Program-made: the position numbers and the translations under genes
NCBI GenBank assembly: GCA_045430275.1
Contig: JAILXU010000002.1
Location: 124,001 to 188,000, forward strand
Reading direction: 5' to 3'
Source: Oceanobacter sp045430275
Lineage (GTDB): Bacteria; Pseudomonadota; Gammaproteobacteria; Pseudomonadales; Oceanobacteraceae
DNA: 64,000 bases
Shown here: one piece after another, positions 43,817 to 53,424 of the stretch
Numbering within the stretch: position 1 is the first letter of the stretch
Layout: the number at the start of each line of letters is the position of its first letter
The notes under the pieces: model-generated
The model's input: only the letters and a program-made list of their open reading frames with translations
Databases searched by the model: none
Told to the model about the DNA's origin: nothing

Positions 43817-43851
43817 AAAGCGTTATGAAGACCCTTCATAGCGCTTTTTTT
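43817..43851 (+). terminator. Rho-independent terminator after SDR gene
   Basis: Hairpin with arms AAAGCGTTATGAAG and CTTCATAGCGCTTT (one bulge, short ACC loop) followed by seven T on the plus strand. Confidence 0.88.
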
Positions 43852-43986
43852 ATGGCTGCTGTTCTCTGAGTCTGACATTCAGAAACGTCTTCAGCAGTGT
43901 CTATACAGCCGCTCTCTGCCGGGAGCCGGACTGCACCCACGGGAGCCGACACTCCCTGTCACTCATCAATAACAAAGCAGGTTGAT

Positions 43987-45111
43987 ATGCAATCAACAAT
44001 GCAAGAATCACCATCTTCCATGACGAACAGCACGCTCTCCAACAAACGCCTGACCGGTCTGGCTCTTGCTCTGGCCCTGACCAGCGCCGCTCCCGTTGCA
44101 CTGGCTTCCCCCTCCATCAGTGGCGGATTCTGGATGAACTACCGCTACCACGTTAACAGTGGCACTGATGAAGCGCGTGACAGCAACACCAGTGGCGATA
44201 TCGCTGATGAAGCCATCGTGTTCTACATTACCGATAAGCCAAAGGACAAGCCGTGGTCTTTTGAATCCGAAATCCGTTTTGGCCCCGGCGCTTTCACCAA
44301 CCCGGCCAACAACAGCACCGGCGATAACTTCGGCATTCACAAAGCCTGGATGGGCTACCAGTTGAACGATACCCACGCGGTCAAAATTGGTAAAAGCCAG
44401 GTGCCGTTCGGCTTCAAGAACAGTAACTTCTGGCCGGGCGATATGTTGATGGGTGGCTACGGCGACCAGATGGACGTGGGTGTCAAACTGTCTGGCAGCC
44501 AGGACACGCTCAGCTACAATCTGGCTTATTACCACGCCGATGACTGGGGCGAAACCAGCACCGACACGATGGATGACGGAGGTCACTGGGGCACGAAGAC
44601 CACCTACCGCAAGGTACAGACCGTCGTCGCTGATGCTTCTTTCCCGCTGGCGGAAAACCACACCATCGGCGCGTCTTACCAGAATGGTCAATTACAAGAT
44701 CTGGAAGGCACCGACCCGGAAAACCCACTCAGTGGCAGCCACAATGCCGCCGTCGCTTACTACAAGGGTAAAGTCGCGGACGTAGGCATCAAGGCACAAT
44801 ACCTGGCCACGGAACGTCGCTTGCCCAAGTCCCTGAATCAGGAATTTGTTCAAAACACCCGGGCGCTGCTGGAACTGTCCTACAGCATGGGTGACTACTA
44901 TTTCTACGCCGATGGCACCTGGGCATCCCCGGACACCGAAGGCAATACCGCCGATGACGTAGCGGCCTATGCTTACGGCATGATGTACGACTACGGTGCA
45001 GGTTGGTTCTACGTTGAGTACCTGACCCAAAACGGCTACATCAACGCCAATGGCATGGTGGGTGAAGGCGACTTTGACGCCTTGTACGTTACTCTGGATT
45101 ACTACTTCTGA
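43987..45111 (+). CDS. Outer-membrane porin
   Basis: A 374-residue protein. A long signal peptide (LTGLALALALTSAAPVALA) is followed by amphipathic beta-strand sequence (GGFWMNYRYHVN, SFESEIRFGPGAF, AVKIGKSQVPFGF) and ends in an aromatic residue (VTLDYYF), the outer-membrane insertion signal. KIGKSQVPFG is a block also found in phosphate-selective-type porins (OprO/OprP superfamily), so a related general or anion channel is likely. ATG 43987 follows AGG at a suitable distance; the frame is open 30 codons further back but that part lacks signal-peptide logic. It is monocistronic with a preceding terminator. Confidence 0.85.
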   Translation: MQSTMQESPSSMTNSTLSNKRLTGLALALALTSAAPVALASPSISGGFWMNYRYHVNSGTDEARDSNTSGDIADEAIVFYITDKPKDKPWSFESEIRFGPGAFTNPANNSTGDNFGIHKAWMGYQLNDTHAVKIGKSQVPFGFKNSNFWPGDMLMGGYGDQMDVGVKLSGSQDTLSYNLAYYHADDWGETSTDTMDDGGHWGTKTTYRKVQTVVADASFPLAENHTIGASYQNGQLQDLEGTDPENPLSGSHNAAVAYYKGKVADVGIKAQYLATERRLPKSLNQEFVQNTRALLELSYSMGDYYFYADGTWASPDTEGNTADDVAAYAYGMMYDYGAGWFYVEYLTQNGYINANGMVGEGDFDALYVTLDYYF

Positions 45112-45190
45112 TTTAAGAAAGGGTAATCCGCTTCACGGTCTGCCCCTGGCGGGCCGTTTTCTTTTTCTCTCAGCCCGTAGAGGATTGGAC

Positions 45191-45520
45191 GTGAGTGCCT
45201 CAGAAACTCCCCCCGACGTCGTCCCGAATGACATTCGCCTGTACACATTGCTGGCCAGTATCCCGGCAGGCAAGGTCGTTACCTATGGTCAGGCAGCTAA
45301 CCTGATTGGCTTGCCCCGACGCGCCCGCTGGGTTGGGCAAATGCTGAAGCAGCTTCCCAAAGACAGCCGCTTGCCCTGGCATCGGGTGATCAATGCTCAA
45401 GGCAAAATCAGCCTGCCTCTGACGCGAGGACAAACCCAAGCCGAGCGCCTGCGAGCCGAAGGAGTCATGGTGACTCAGGAAGGAAAAATCAGCCTGAAGC
45501 AATACGGCTGGTGCGTTTAA
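45191..45520 (+). CDS. Alkyltransferase-like protein (Atl/YbaZ, MGMT-like)
   Basis: A 109-residue DNA-binding domain of the methylguanine-DNA methyltransferase family. LLASIPAGKVVTYGQAANLIGLPRRARWVGQMLK is the helix-turn-helix with arginine finger. The active-site block reads PWHRVIN: tryptophan replaces the cysteine of true alkyltransferases (PCHRV). Such ATL proteins bind alkylated guanine and hand it to nucleotide excision repair. GTG 45191 with AGAGG upstream is chosen, since the longer frame overlaps the porin. It sits between the porin and the DUF294 gene without clear operon ties. Confidence 0.9.
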   Translation: MSASETPPDVVPNDIRLYTLLASIPAGKVVTYGQAANLIGLPRRARWVGQMLKQLPKDSRLPWHRVINAQGKISLPLTRGQTQAERLRAEGVMVTQEGKISLKQYGWCV

Positions 45521-45616
45521 CCCCTATCCCGCCCTCGCTCGATCTGATGTATTCATTACCTGGCGGCTCTGTTAGCCTGCTTTCTTTCTTTTGCCACACC
45601 GGCCAGGGCTTGATGC

Positions 45617-47485
45617 ATGCAGGTTGAAGATCAGGAAGTTGCACACTTTCTCCGACAATACCCTCCCTTTGACTCTCTCGAAGATGACGCCCTGAACGAA
45701 CTCGCTCAGCAGGTCGAGATCAGCTACGTGCGAGCCAATCGCATGGTGCTGCAGTACGGTGAGGAAATGACCGACCTGTATGTCATTCGCAGTGGCGCGG
45801 TTGAAACCCATCGCCGTAACGGCGAGTTGTTTAACCGTCTGTCTGAAGGGGATATCTTTGGACAAATGGGCCTGCTGATGAAGCGTCGGGTGCGCTTTCC
45901 GGCTCGTACCATGGAAGACACCCTGCTGTACTGCATTCCGGCCGATCTGTTTGATCATTACTGCAATCGCTTTGAACGCTTTGCAGAATTTTTTGAGGTG
46001 GATGGCAGCGACCTGTTGCGCAAAACACTGGCCACCCAGGCTGACAATAACGACCTGACCACCGTTCGGGTGCGTTCTATTCCTCTGCGAGACCCCGTTT
46101 GCGTCAACCAGGACACACCGGCGCATCAAATCGCCACACACATGGACGAAGAACGGGTTTCATCCGTGCTGGTACTCTCCCAACAGGGCGTGATCGGCAT
46201 CATTACCGATCAGGATTTGCGCAGTCGCTTGCTGGCCCGGCGTTTACCGGACACCACACCCGCTCATCAGATTATGTCCCATGAAATGGCGATGATTGAA
46301 GACAGCGAATACCTGTTTGAAGCCTTGCTGATCATGCTGCGCCTGAACCTGCATCACCTTCCGGTCACTCGCAAAGGCCAACCGGCCGGGGTGATGAGTA
46401 TGTCCGATATTTTGCGCCATGAATCCCAGAGCAGCTTGCTCATGGTGCGCGGTATCCATTGGCAAACCAACGTGGACGAGCTGGCTCGCTTTACCCGCCA
46501 ATTGCCTTCGGTGTTTGTTCGCATGGTCAACGAAGACGCCAACTCACACATGATTGGCAGCGCCATGTCCGTTATTGGCCGCACCATCAAGCAACGTTTG
46601 CTGGAGCTGGCTGAAGAGAAATACGGCCCTCCGCCAGTGCCTTATTGCTTTCTGGCACTGGGTTCCATGGCACGGGATGAGCAATTGATTGTTACCGATC
46701 AGGATAACGCTCTGATCTTGCACGATGATTATCACCCACCCGCTCATCAGGGCTACTTCGAGAAACTGGCTCGCTTTGTCTCCGACGGTCTGAATGCCTG
46801 TGGTTACCGCTACTGCAGCGGCAATATCATGGCGTCCAACCCGGAGTGGCGGCTGACTCGTCAACAGTGGCGCGACCGTTTTTCAGACTGGATTGATCAC
46901 CCCACCCCACAGTCCTTGCTCAACAGTAATATTTTCTTTGATCTGGATGGCGTGCATGGCGAAACCCAGTGGGCTGATGAACTGGTTGACTTTGTGACGC
47001 AGCACGCCACCAACAACACACGTTTTCTGGCCCACATGGCCAGAAATGCGCTGAATCGCACCCCTCCTTTGGGCTTCTTCAAAGGGTTTGTCATGGAGCA
47101 GGATGGTAAACATCTGCCTTCCATCAACCTGAAACGACGTGGCACCGCACCGCTTTCAGACCTGATCCGCATTCATGCGCTGGCCATTGGCTCGACCGCT
47201 CGCAATTCGTTTGAACGGCTGGATGACATTGCAGCTTCAGGCTTGCTCCCAGAGGGCAACCCCAGAGACTTGAGCGATGCGCTTGAATACATTGCCCTGG
47301 TGCGCATCAAGCATCAGGCGGCGGACATCGAACGTGGCGATCAGGCCGATAACAATATCGAACCCGAGCTGTTATCCACCTTTGAACGCCGCAATCTGAA
47401 AGAGGCCTTTCAGGTTGTCGACCGTGCCCAGGGCTTTCTGCGTTATCGCTATCAAGCGGGCAAACCACTGAACCTCAAGAAATGA
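45617..47485 (+). CDS. cNMP-binding / CBS-pair / DUF294 nucleotidyltransferase-like signalling protein
   Basis: A 622-residue cytoplasmic protein. Residues about 15-120 form a cyclic-nucleotide-binding fold (VLQYGEEMTDLYVIRSGAVETHRR, SEGDIFGQMGLL). Residues about 155-285 are a CBS pair (VSSVLVLSQQGVIGIITDQDLRSR; LHHLPVTRKGQPAGVMSMSDIL). Then come a DUF294-type nucleotidyltransferase domain with LGSMARDEQLIVTDQDNALI and a C-terminal substrate-binding domain. The family is common in gammaproteobacteria; members may nucleotidylate a target in response to a nucleotide signal. The stop overlaps the next start by four bases (ATGA), so it is coupled to the exonuclease gene. Target unknown. Confidence 0.88.
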   Translation: MQVEDQEVAHFLRQYPPFDSLEDDALNELAQQVEISYVRANRMVLQYGEEMTDLYVIRSGAVETHRRNGELFNRLSEGDIFGQMGLLMKRRVRFPARTMEDTLLYCIPADLFDHYCNRFERFAEFFEVDGSDLLRKTLATQADNNDLTTVRVRSIPLRDPVCVNQDTPAHQIATHMDEERVSSVLVLSQQGVIGIITDQDLRSRLLARRLPDTTPAHQIMSHEMAMIEDSEYLFEALLIMLRLNLHHLPVTRKGQPAGVMSMSDILRHESQSSLLMVRGIHWQTNVDELARFTRQLPSVFVRMVNEDANSHMIGSAMSVIGRTIKQRLLELAEEKYGPPPVPYCFLALGSMARDEQLIVTDQDNALILHDDYHPPAHQGYFEKLARFVSDGLNACGYRYCSGNIMASNPEWRLTRQQWRDRFSDWIDHPTPQSLLNSNIFFDLDGVHGETQWADELVDFVTQHATNNTRFLAHMARNALNRTPPLGFFKGFVMEQDGKHLPSINLKRRGTAPLSDLIRIHALAIGSTARNSFERLDDIAASGLLPEGNPRDLSDALEYIALVRIKHQAADIERGDQADNNIEPELLSTFERRNLKEAFQVVDRAQGFLRYRYQAGKPLNLKK

Positions 47486-48204
47486 CTCAGGACGGTAATA
47501 TGCGTTCCAGACACATTGAATGGCGAGAACAGTACGCACAGCGGGCAGCCCAGGCGACCAACTCGCATCTGAAACGTTACTATCAGACTGGCATGGTGGC
47601 TTCCGATACACCGGTTTCCGAGTTACCGATGATTGCACTCGACTTTGAGACCACCGGGCTGAATCCAGACCAGGATGAAATCATCAGCATCGGGCTGGTG
47701 CCGTTTAATCATCAACGTATTTACTGTCGGCAAGCCAATGAGTGGCTGGTCAAACCCGGCGATTCTCTGTCACAACAATCTGTAGTCATTCATGGCATTC
47801 GTCATTCGGACGTATCCGAAGCCCCCGACCTGTTACACATTCTGAACGAGGTCTTACCGGCGCTGAGTGGACGGGTGATTGTGGTGCATTACCAGAGAAT
47901 TGAACGCCAGTTCATGGCGCGAGAGTTACTGCGAAGAATTGGGGAAAGCATGGAATTTCCCGTCATTGATACCATGGCGCTGGAGCACCACCTGCTCTTG
48001 CAACACCAGTCCTGGCAAGACAAGCTGCTGAAACGGCCTTTGGCACCCTTGCGGCTGGGAGAATGTCGGCAACGCTATCGGCTGCCGTTTTATCATCCTC
48101 ACCACGCACTGACCGACGCCATCGCAACAGCCGAGTTGCTGCAAGCACAACTGGCGCATCACTTCAGCCCGGACACACCCGTATCCGAGCTGTGGCGTTT
48201 TTAA
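47482..48204 (+). CDS. DnaQ-like 3'-5' exonuclease
   Basis: A 240-residue DEDDh-type nuclease. IALDFETTGLNP supplies the first Asp-Glu pair, IHGIRHSDV follows, VVHYQRIERQFM stands where the second acidic residue occurs (Glu instead of the usual Asp), and HHALTDAIATAEL gives the His and last Asp. It resembles the proofreading-subunit family but is not the replicative epsilon: it has an extra N-terminal segment of about 50 residues. It overlaps the DUF294-type gene by four bases and so is probably translated with it; the two occur together in other gammaproteobacteria as I recall, but their shared job is unknown. Confidence 0.87.
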   Translation: MTQDGNMRSRHIEWREQYAQRAAQATNSHLKRYYQTGMVASDTPVSELPMIALDFETTGLNPDQDEIISIGLVPFNHQRIYCRQANEWLVKPGDSLSQQSVVIHGIRHSDVSEAPDLLHILNEVLPALSGRVIVVHYQRIERQFMARELLRRIGESMEFPVIDTMALEHHLLLQHQSWQDKLLKRPLAPLRLGECRQRYRLPFYHPHHALTDAIATAELLQAQLAHHFSPDTPVSELWRF

Positions 48205-48208
48205 TCGA

Positions 48209-49780
48209 TCAACGTCGCTCGGTACGCAATCCCATCACCAGACTGACACACATCAGCAGCAACACAAACGTAAAGGGCAGACCGGTTGAAATGGTTCCGG
48301 CCTGCAGTGCCTGCATGGCTTCCGTTCCGCCAATCCACAACATCGCAGCGGCAATGGCACCCTCAACTGACGCCCAAAAAACCCGCTGAGGCACTGGCGC
48401 ATCGATTTTACCGCCTGCGGTGATGCTATCGATTACCAGCGAGCCTGAATCGGACGACGTAATAAAAAACACCATCACCAGCATAATGGCGATCACAGAG
48501 ACGATGCTGGCCATGGGCAGTTGATCAATCATCTGGAAAGTGGCCATGGAAACATCAGTCAGACCATTGGCCCCCAGCGCACCGATGTTGTTGGCAACCT
48601 GATCAATCGCGACGCCACCAAACACACCCATCCAGATAATCGTGATCGCTGTTGGCACCAACAACACGCCCGCAATAAATTGACGAATAGTACGACCCTT
48701 GGAAACACGAGCGATAAACATGCCCACAAATGGCGACCAGGATACCCACCAGGCCCAATAGAACACCGACCAGCCTTGCAACCAGGCTTCATCTTCACGG
48801 CCATGAGGGTTGCTCAGAGGAATGATATTTTCCAGATAAGCCACCAGCGTCGTAGGAATATTGGAAACTGCCGGGCCAAAGGCCACCAGGGCAACAAAGA
48901 CCAGAAAAGCCAGGGCCAGCAGCATATTGATATTACTCAACACCTTAACGCCCCCTTCCAGACCGCGCACCACCGACACAATGGCCAAGACCGTGACAAA
49001 CACAATCACCAGAATCTGGAGACCAATACCGCCCTCAAGGCCAAATACGTGATTGATGCCACCGGCTGCCTGCTGAGCACCCAACCCCAAAGAGGTTGCC
49101 AAACCAAACAACGTCGCCAGCACCGCCAGAATATCAATCAGGTGGCCCGCCCAACCCCAGGTTTTATCTCCCAGAATCGGATAGAACACAGAGCGAATCG
49201 ACAACGGCAAACCTTTGTTATACGCAAAAAAAGCTAAAGACAGGGCAACAATGCCGTAAATCGCCCAGGCATGGATTCCCCAGTGATACATGGTCGCTCC
49301 CATGGCCAGCTCGGCGGCAGCCTGAGTGTTGGGTTCCACAGACAACGGAGTTTCATACCAGCCGGTGTAATACGCCAGAGGCTCCGCTGTTCCCCAGAAC
49401 ATCAGGCCAATACCAATACCAGCAGCAAATAACATGGCAAACCAGGACATCAGGGAATGTTCGGCTTCTGCGTGTTCGCCCCCAAGACGAATGTTTCCGT
49501 AAGGCGATACACTCAGGCCAATAATGAACAGCAGAATGAGATTGACTGACCAGATAAAGAAGGCATCAAAGGTGCCAATAATGTCCCACTTGAGACCATC
49601 CAGAGCGGCTTTGGCAGTTGCTGTGTCGCTGACCAGAACGGCCACCAGAAAAAGGATGATCAGTGCAGCGCTAATACCAAAAACCGGGTTATGAACGTCA
49701 AACCCCCATTTCTGAACATTATCCTGACCGACTTCGTAATCCGTATTTTTGATACTGTATTTATCGTGATGTTGAGACAT
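48209..49780 (-). CDS. BCCT-family (betaine/choline/carnitine) transporter
   Basis: A 523-residue secondary transporter with 12 helices. Family signatures are clear: MLFAAGIGIGLMFWGTAEP, MYHWGIHAWAIYG, and FYWAWWVSWSPFVGMFIARVSKGRTIRQF, which contains the tryptophan-rich substrate box. It imports a quaternary ammonium compound such as glycine betaine or choline with sodium or proton, for osmotic protection; which one is not readable. The N-terminal tail of about 25 polar residues is short, and no long regulatory C-terminal tail is present. It converges on the exonuclease gene with four bases between stops. Confidence 0.93.
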   Translation of the reverse strand: MSQHHDKYSIKNTDYEVGQDNVQKWGFDVHNPVFGISAALIILFLVAVLVSDTATAKAALDGLKWDIIGTFDAFFIWSVNLILLFIIGLSVSPYGNIRLGGEHAEAEHSLMSWFAMLFAAGIGIGLMFWGTAEPLAYYTGWYETPLSVEPNTQAAAELAMGATMYHWGIHAWAIYGIVALSLAFFAYNKGLPLSIRSVFYPILGDKTWGWAGHLIDILAVLATLFGLATSLGLGAQQAAGGINHVFGLEGGIGLQILVIVFVTVLAIVSVVRGLEGGVKVLSNINMLLALAFLVFVALVAFGPAVSNIPTTLVAYLENIIPLSNPHGREDEAWLQGWSVFYWAWWVSWSPFVGMFIARVSKGRTIRQFIAGVLLVPTAITIIWMGVFGGVAIDQVANNIGALGANGLTDVSMATFQMIDQLPMASIVSVIAIMLVMVFFITSSDSGSLVIDSITAGGKIDAPVPQRVFWASVEGAIAAAMLWIGGTEAMQALQAGTISTGLPFTFVLLLMCVSLVMGLRTERR

Positions 49781-49941
49781 AAAACGCTCTGGATAACAAA
49801 TTTGTTTTGTACCCTAAAGGTTTAGTACATATTTCTCAAATTACGGCAACCGATTGAAAGTAATAGCCCCCACCCGCAGTCGGTTCTTGCGGTTCGAATG
49901 TGTGAGAGCTGCTTTTATCCAACCATTCCATACAGCTGTAT

Positions 49942-51384
49942 TTATTTGAGCGGGTCGTTGAGATCGTCGCAACGACGTTCTGCTATCTGTGTCTGCTTTT
50001 TAATCAACACCAGAACCAGCACAATGGCCGGAATGCCCAACCCGGCCGCCGTGACAAAGAAATGCGCGTAACCCCAGCCGTCCACCACCCAGCCAGAGAA
50101 GCCGCTGATGAATTTACCCGGCAACGTCATCAATGAGCTGAACAAGGCGTACTGTGTCGCCGTATAGCTTTTATTGGCCAGGCTCGACAAATAGGCCACA
50201 AAGGCCGTCGAGGCAATACCGCCACTGAGATTGTCGGCACTGATCACAATCGCCAGCCAGCTTAACGGCGGACGTTCACCGCTGTAGCCCAGCGCCATCA
50301 CCGCAAAGAGCAGATTAGTCACCGCAACCAGTACCGCTCCCAGCAACAACGGTCGATACAGTCCCCACTTCACCACCATCACACCGCACAGGGCCGAACC
50401 CGCAATGGTCATAAAGAAACCAAACAGTTTGGCAATACTGGCAATATCCGATTTGCTGTACCCCAGATCCAGATAGAAAGGATTGGCCATCACGCCCATG
50501 GTGATGTCACTGAGACGGAACACAGCGATAAACGCCAGAATCAACAGGGCAAACCAGCCATTGCGCTGGAAGAACTCCAGTACCGGACAGATCACAGCAC
50601 CCAGCAGCCAGCGTTGCCAAGCGGGTCGCTGCAACAAATTCATTGGCCGACCGAACAAGCGATCAATCATGTCAGCATCGTTTTGGCTGCGTTGTTCAGT
50701 GTTGAGATGCTTCGGCTCATCACTCCAGAGAAGGGTCAGCACTGCGACCACCATCAGAGCCGCCATGCTTAGATAAGCCGCACTCCAACTGTACCAGTCG
50801 GCCATGTACAAGGCCCCGGCACCGGACACCAGCAAAGCCACCCGATAGCCAAAAATATAACTGGCCGACATCGCCCCTTGCAGGCTGTCATCCACCGACT
50901 CAATCCGAAACGCATCCAGCGCCACATCCTGCGTGGAGGAACTGAAAGCCACTAATAGAGCCGCTGCTGCTATCCACCACAAGTCCGTCTGCGGATTCAG
51001 CCCACTCATCCACACCAGCCCCGCTGCAACTCCTAGCTGTCCGAACAGAATCCAGCTACGGCGCTGGCCCAATCGTCGGCTGAGGAAGGGCAAACCAAAT
51101 CGGTCAACCACCGGAGCCCAAAACACCTTGATTGAATACGTGATGCCAACCCAGGCAAAAAAACCGATGGTGGTGCGCTCAACTTCAGCGTCTCTTAACC
51201 AGGCGGCCAGAGTCGAAAACACCAACAGAAAGGGCAAGCCCGCCCCAAAGCCCAACAAGCTGATGGCAACAACCGGTTTGCGGGTATAGATATGTCGAGC
51301 TTCTTGTAACCAGGCCCGAAAGGATCGGGAAGAAGAGGCCGCTTCAGTGGAAGAAACGGCGGATGTATCACGAGAAGAGGTCAT
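49942..51384 (-). CDS. ampG: AmpG-type muropeptide permease (MFS)
   Basis: A 480-residue major facilitator protein with about 12-14 helices. The signature FGAGLPFLLVFSTLAAWLRD, SIKVFWAPVVDRFGLP and FSSSTQDVALDAFRIE are typical of AmpG, which brings anhydro-muropeptides from periplasm to cytoplasm for peptidoglycan recycling. It fits with ampD in the same window (57.6 kb). The start overlaps the yajQ stop by one base (TAATG), so it is translated together with yajQ. Confidence 0.9.
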   Translation of the reverse strand: MTSSRDTSAVSSTEAASSSRSFRAWLQEARHIYTRKPVVAISLLGFGAGLPFLLVFSTLAAWLRDAEVERTTIGFFAWVGITYSIKVFWAPVVDRFGLPFLSRRLGQRRSWILFGQLGVAAGLVWMSGLNPQTDLWWIAAAALLVAFSSSTQDVALDAFRIESVDDSLQGAMSASYIFGYRVALLVSGAGALYMADWYSWSAAYLSMAALMVVAVLTLLWSDEPKHLNTEQRSQNDADMIDRLFGRPMNLLQRPAWQRWLLGAVICPVLEFFQRNGWFALLILAFIAVFRLSDITMGVMANPFYLDLGYSKSDIASIAKLFGFFMTIAGSALCGVMVVKWGLYRPLLLGAVLVAVTNLLFAVMALGYSGERPPLSWLAIVISADNLSGGIASTAFVAYLSSLANKSYTATQYALFSSLMTLPGKFISGFSGWVVDGWGYAHFFVTAAGLGIPAIVLVLVLIKKQTQIAERRCDDLNDPLK

Positions 51385-51869
51385 TAATCTTTGAAGTTTT
51401 TAAACGCCAGCGGCAACGAGATGGACTCATCCGAGCGGAACAGCGCCATCGCCTGCTGCAGGTCATCACGCTTTTTACCTTGAATCCGAACCATTTCACC
51501 CTGAATGGACGCCTGAACTTTCAGCTTACTGTCCTTGACGATCTTGACCATTTTTCTGGCCAGATCCTTGTCGATGCCCTGACGCATGGTGGCAATCATT
51601 TTCACTTGCTTGCCTGCCCCAGTCAGATCACCGTATTCCAGACACGACACCTTGATGCTTCGTTTGATCATGCACGATTCCAGAATCGGCTTCATTTGCT
51701 CAATCTGGAACTCTTCATTGGCCGTCAGCGTGACGGCAAATTCCTTCAATTCAAAGCTGGCATCCACGCCCTTGAAATCAAAACGGGTGCTCAGCTCGCG
51801 ATTGGCCTGATCAACAGCATTTTGGGCTTCGTGCTTATCAACTTCGGATACGGTATCAAACGATGGCAT
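51384..51869 (-). CDS. yajQ: YajQ family nucleotide-binding protein
   Basis: A 161-residue protein made of two small alpha-beta domains. The opening MPSFDTVSEVDKHEAQNAVDQANREL and RFDFKG, then MRQGIDKDLARKMVKIVKDSKLKVQASIQGE, are hallmark sequences. Family members bind nucleic acids or nucleotides; the Xanthomonas one binds cyclic di-GMP. The gene precedes ampG with a one-base overlap and diverges from panE. Confidence 0.93.
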   Translation of the reverse strand: MPSFDTVSEVDKHEAQNAVDQANRELSTRFDFKGVDASFELKEFAVTLTANEEFQIEQMKPILESCMIKRSIKVSCLEYGDLTGAGKQVKMIATMRQGIDKDLARKMVKIVKDSKLKVQASIQGEMVRIQGKKRDDLQQAMALFRSDESISLPLAFKNFKD

Positions 51870-52050
51870 AGCAACAGATTCCTCTTCATACGCACCACCA
51901 GAGCCATTCTGACGGGCATTTCATTCTGGCGTGATTGTATACTCCCGTCCTCTGGTAAAAGCAAAGATAATCCCGAGCCTTCACCCTGATCAAATGCCCG
52001 TATATCGCGGCTCACTCTGACAACCGGCCTCTTATTACAAAGGATGCATT

Positions 52051-52947
52051 ATGCCCAATACGCCCCAGACACTCCGACTCGGCATTCTCGGCATGGGAGC
52101 CATTGGCACGCTGATGGCCTGGCACTGGCGTCAGCATTCCGTCTGCGTTCTGGGCCGCACGCCCGGCACTTCATGCCACCGCCAACTGACCCTGCTGGAT
52201 CAAACCACTCAAACATTCACATTGCCTTCCTGGCAAGAAGAAGCACTGGATTGGCTGGTCGTTACCACCAAAGCCACCCAGACTCTGGACGCACTGGCTC
52301 CGTGGCAAGGTCAGTTAAAACAGGTTAAACGCCTGCTGTTATTGCAAAACGGTATGGGGCAACAGGAAGAGGTCGAGCAGTGGTTACAGCACCATCAGCT
52401 CACGTGTGATGTCTGGCTGGGTATTTCAACCGAAGGGGCCTTTCGTTCGTCATCGGAACAAGTGGTCTACGCCGGAGAAGGCCAAACGGTGATTGGCCCG
52501 GTTCAGGCCCAATACGCTTCCAGCGTCACCTTGCCTCCCCGGCTTCAACGCGTGGATAACATCCAGCAACGCCAGCGCGACAAGCTCGCCATCAACGCCA
52601 TTCTCAATCCACTGACAGGGCATCTTCGGTGTCACAATGGCGAGCTGGTCAATAACCCGGATTATCAGCCTCAACTGATTGCACTGGCCACCGAAGTGCA
52701 GTCTCTGTATCAACACATCGGTTGGTATCAGGATTCCCCCTCAGTACCGAACCTGATTGAACGCTCACAACAGGTGGCCACTGCAACCGCCCGAAATAAA
52801 TCATCCACCTTGCAGGACATTCTGGCCGAGCGCCCGACCGAACTGCCTTATATCTGTGGCTACCTGCTCGATATCGCCCAACAACATGATAGCTGGCCGA
52901 TGCCGATCACACAGCGCCTTTACCGCGAGCTACAACTTGTACCATGA
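52051..52947 (+). CDS. panE: 2-dehydropantoate 2-reductase
   Basis: A 298-residue NADPH-dependent enzyme that reduces ketopantoate to pantoate in coenzyme A synthesis. The N-terminal Rossmann motif LGILGMGAIGTLMAWHW, LVVTTKATQTLDAL, LLQNGMGQQEEV and the catalytic-lysine block QQRQRDKLAINAILNPLT are visible, as is the C-terminal RNKSSTLQDI motif. AGGA lies seven bases before the ATG. It is monocistronic in appearance and diverges from yajQ. Confidence 0.92.
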   Translation: MPNTPQTLRLGILGMGAIGTLMAWHWRQHSVCVLGRTPGTSCHRQLTLLDQTTQTFTLPSWQEEALDWLVVTTKATQTLDALAPWQGQLKQVKRLLLLQNGMGQQEEVEQWLQHHQLTCDVWLGISTEGAFRSSSEQVVYAGEGQTVIGPVQAQYASSVTLPPRLQRVDNIQQRQRDKLAINAILNPLTGHLRCHNGELVNNPDYQPQLIALATEVQSLYQHIGWYQDSPSVPNLIERSQQVATATARNKSSTLQDILAERPTELPYICGYLLDIAQQHDSWPMPITQRLYRELQLVP

Positions 52948-53061
52948 GCGGCAAGGCAGGCGTCCAAGATTCTTCATAGCCAAGCTGAAAAATAGTCATA
53001 TTCCCAACCGAGATTAGTGATTGACCCCATTCCTGTCGGTCGCTAGTCTTGCTCGCTTCGT

Positions 53062-53300
53062 TCAGGTGCTCCGCTTTCTTTTCAATAAGAGCGGAGTTAA
53101 ACGGGAAGTCTGGTGCGTCATCTCCCAAAGAGAGCAAAACCAGCGCTGCCCCCGCAACGGTGATCGACTCAACCACAAACACATGCATTACTTGCCACTG
53201 TGACAAGCATGTCTATGCGATTCATGGGAAGGCGTTTGTGGTGCTGCACACTTTGTTTTCAAACAGCGTGCGGCCAGTCGTCAGCCCGGATACCGGCCTG
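53062..53300 (+). promoter_or_regulatory. Cobalamin riboswitch
   Basis: The conserved pieces occur in the right order: AGGTGCTC at the start, GAGTTAAACGGGAAGTCTGG, the core GCTGCCCCCGCAACGG, TTGCCACTG, CATGGGAAGGCG, and the closing GTCAGCCCGGATACCGGCCTG. It ends about 125 bases before the GTG of the BtuB-like gene, which it should repress when cobalamin is plentiful. The mode (terminator or start occlusion) is not clear. Confidence 0.9.
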
Positions 53301-53424
53301 ATTTCGTATTCAACCCAGCTGCGGAGGGCGGCCGTGGCGTATTCGGTTGAGAGCAGCGTGATCACTGCCCTGAACGGTTCTCGTTACGTGCCTGTATCTT
53401 GCGGTTATCAAAACCGAGAACGTT

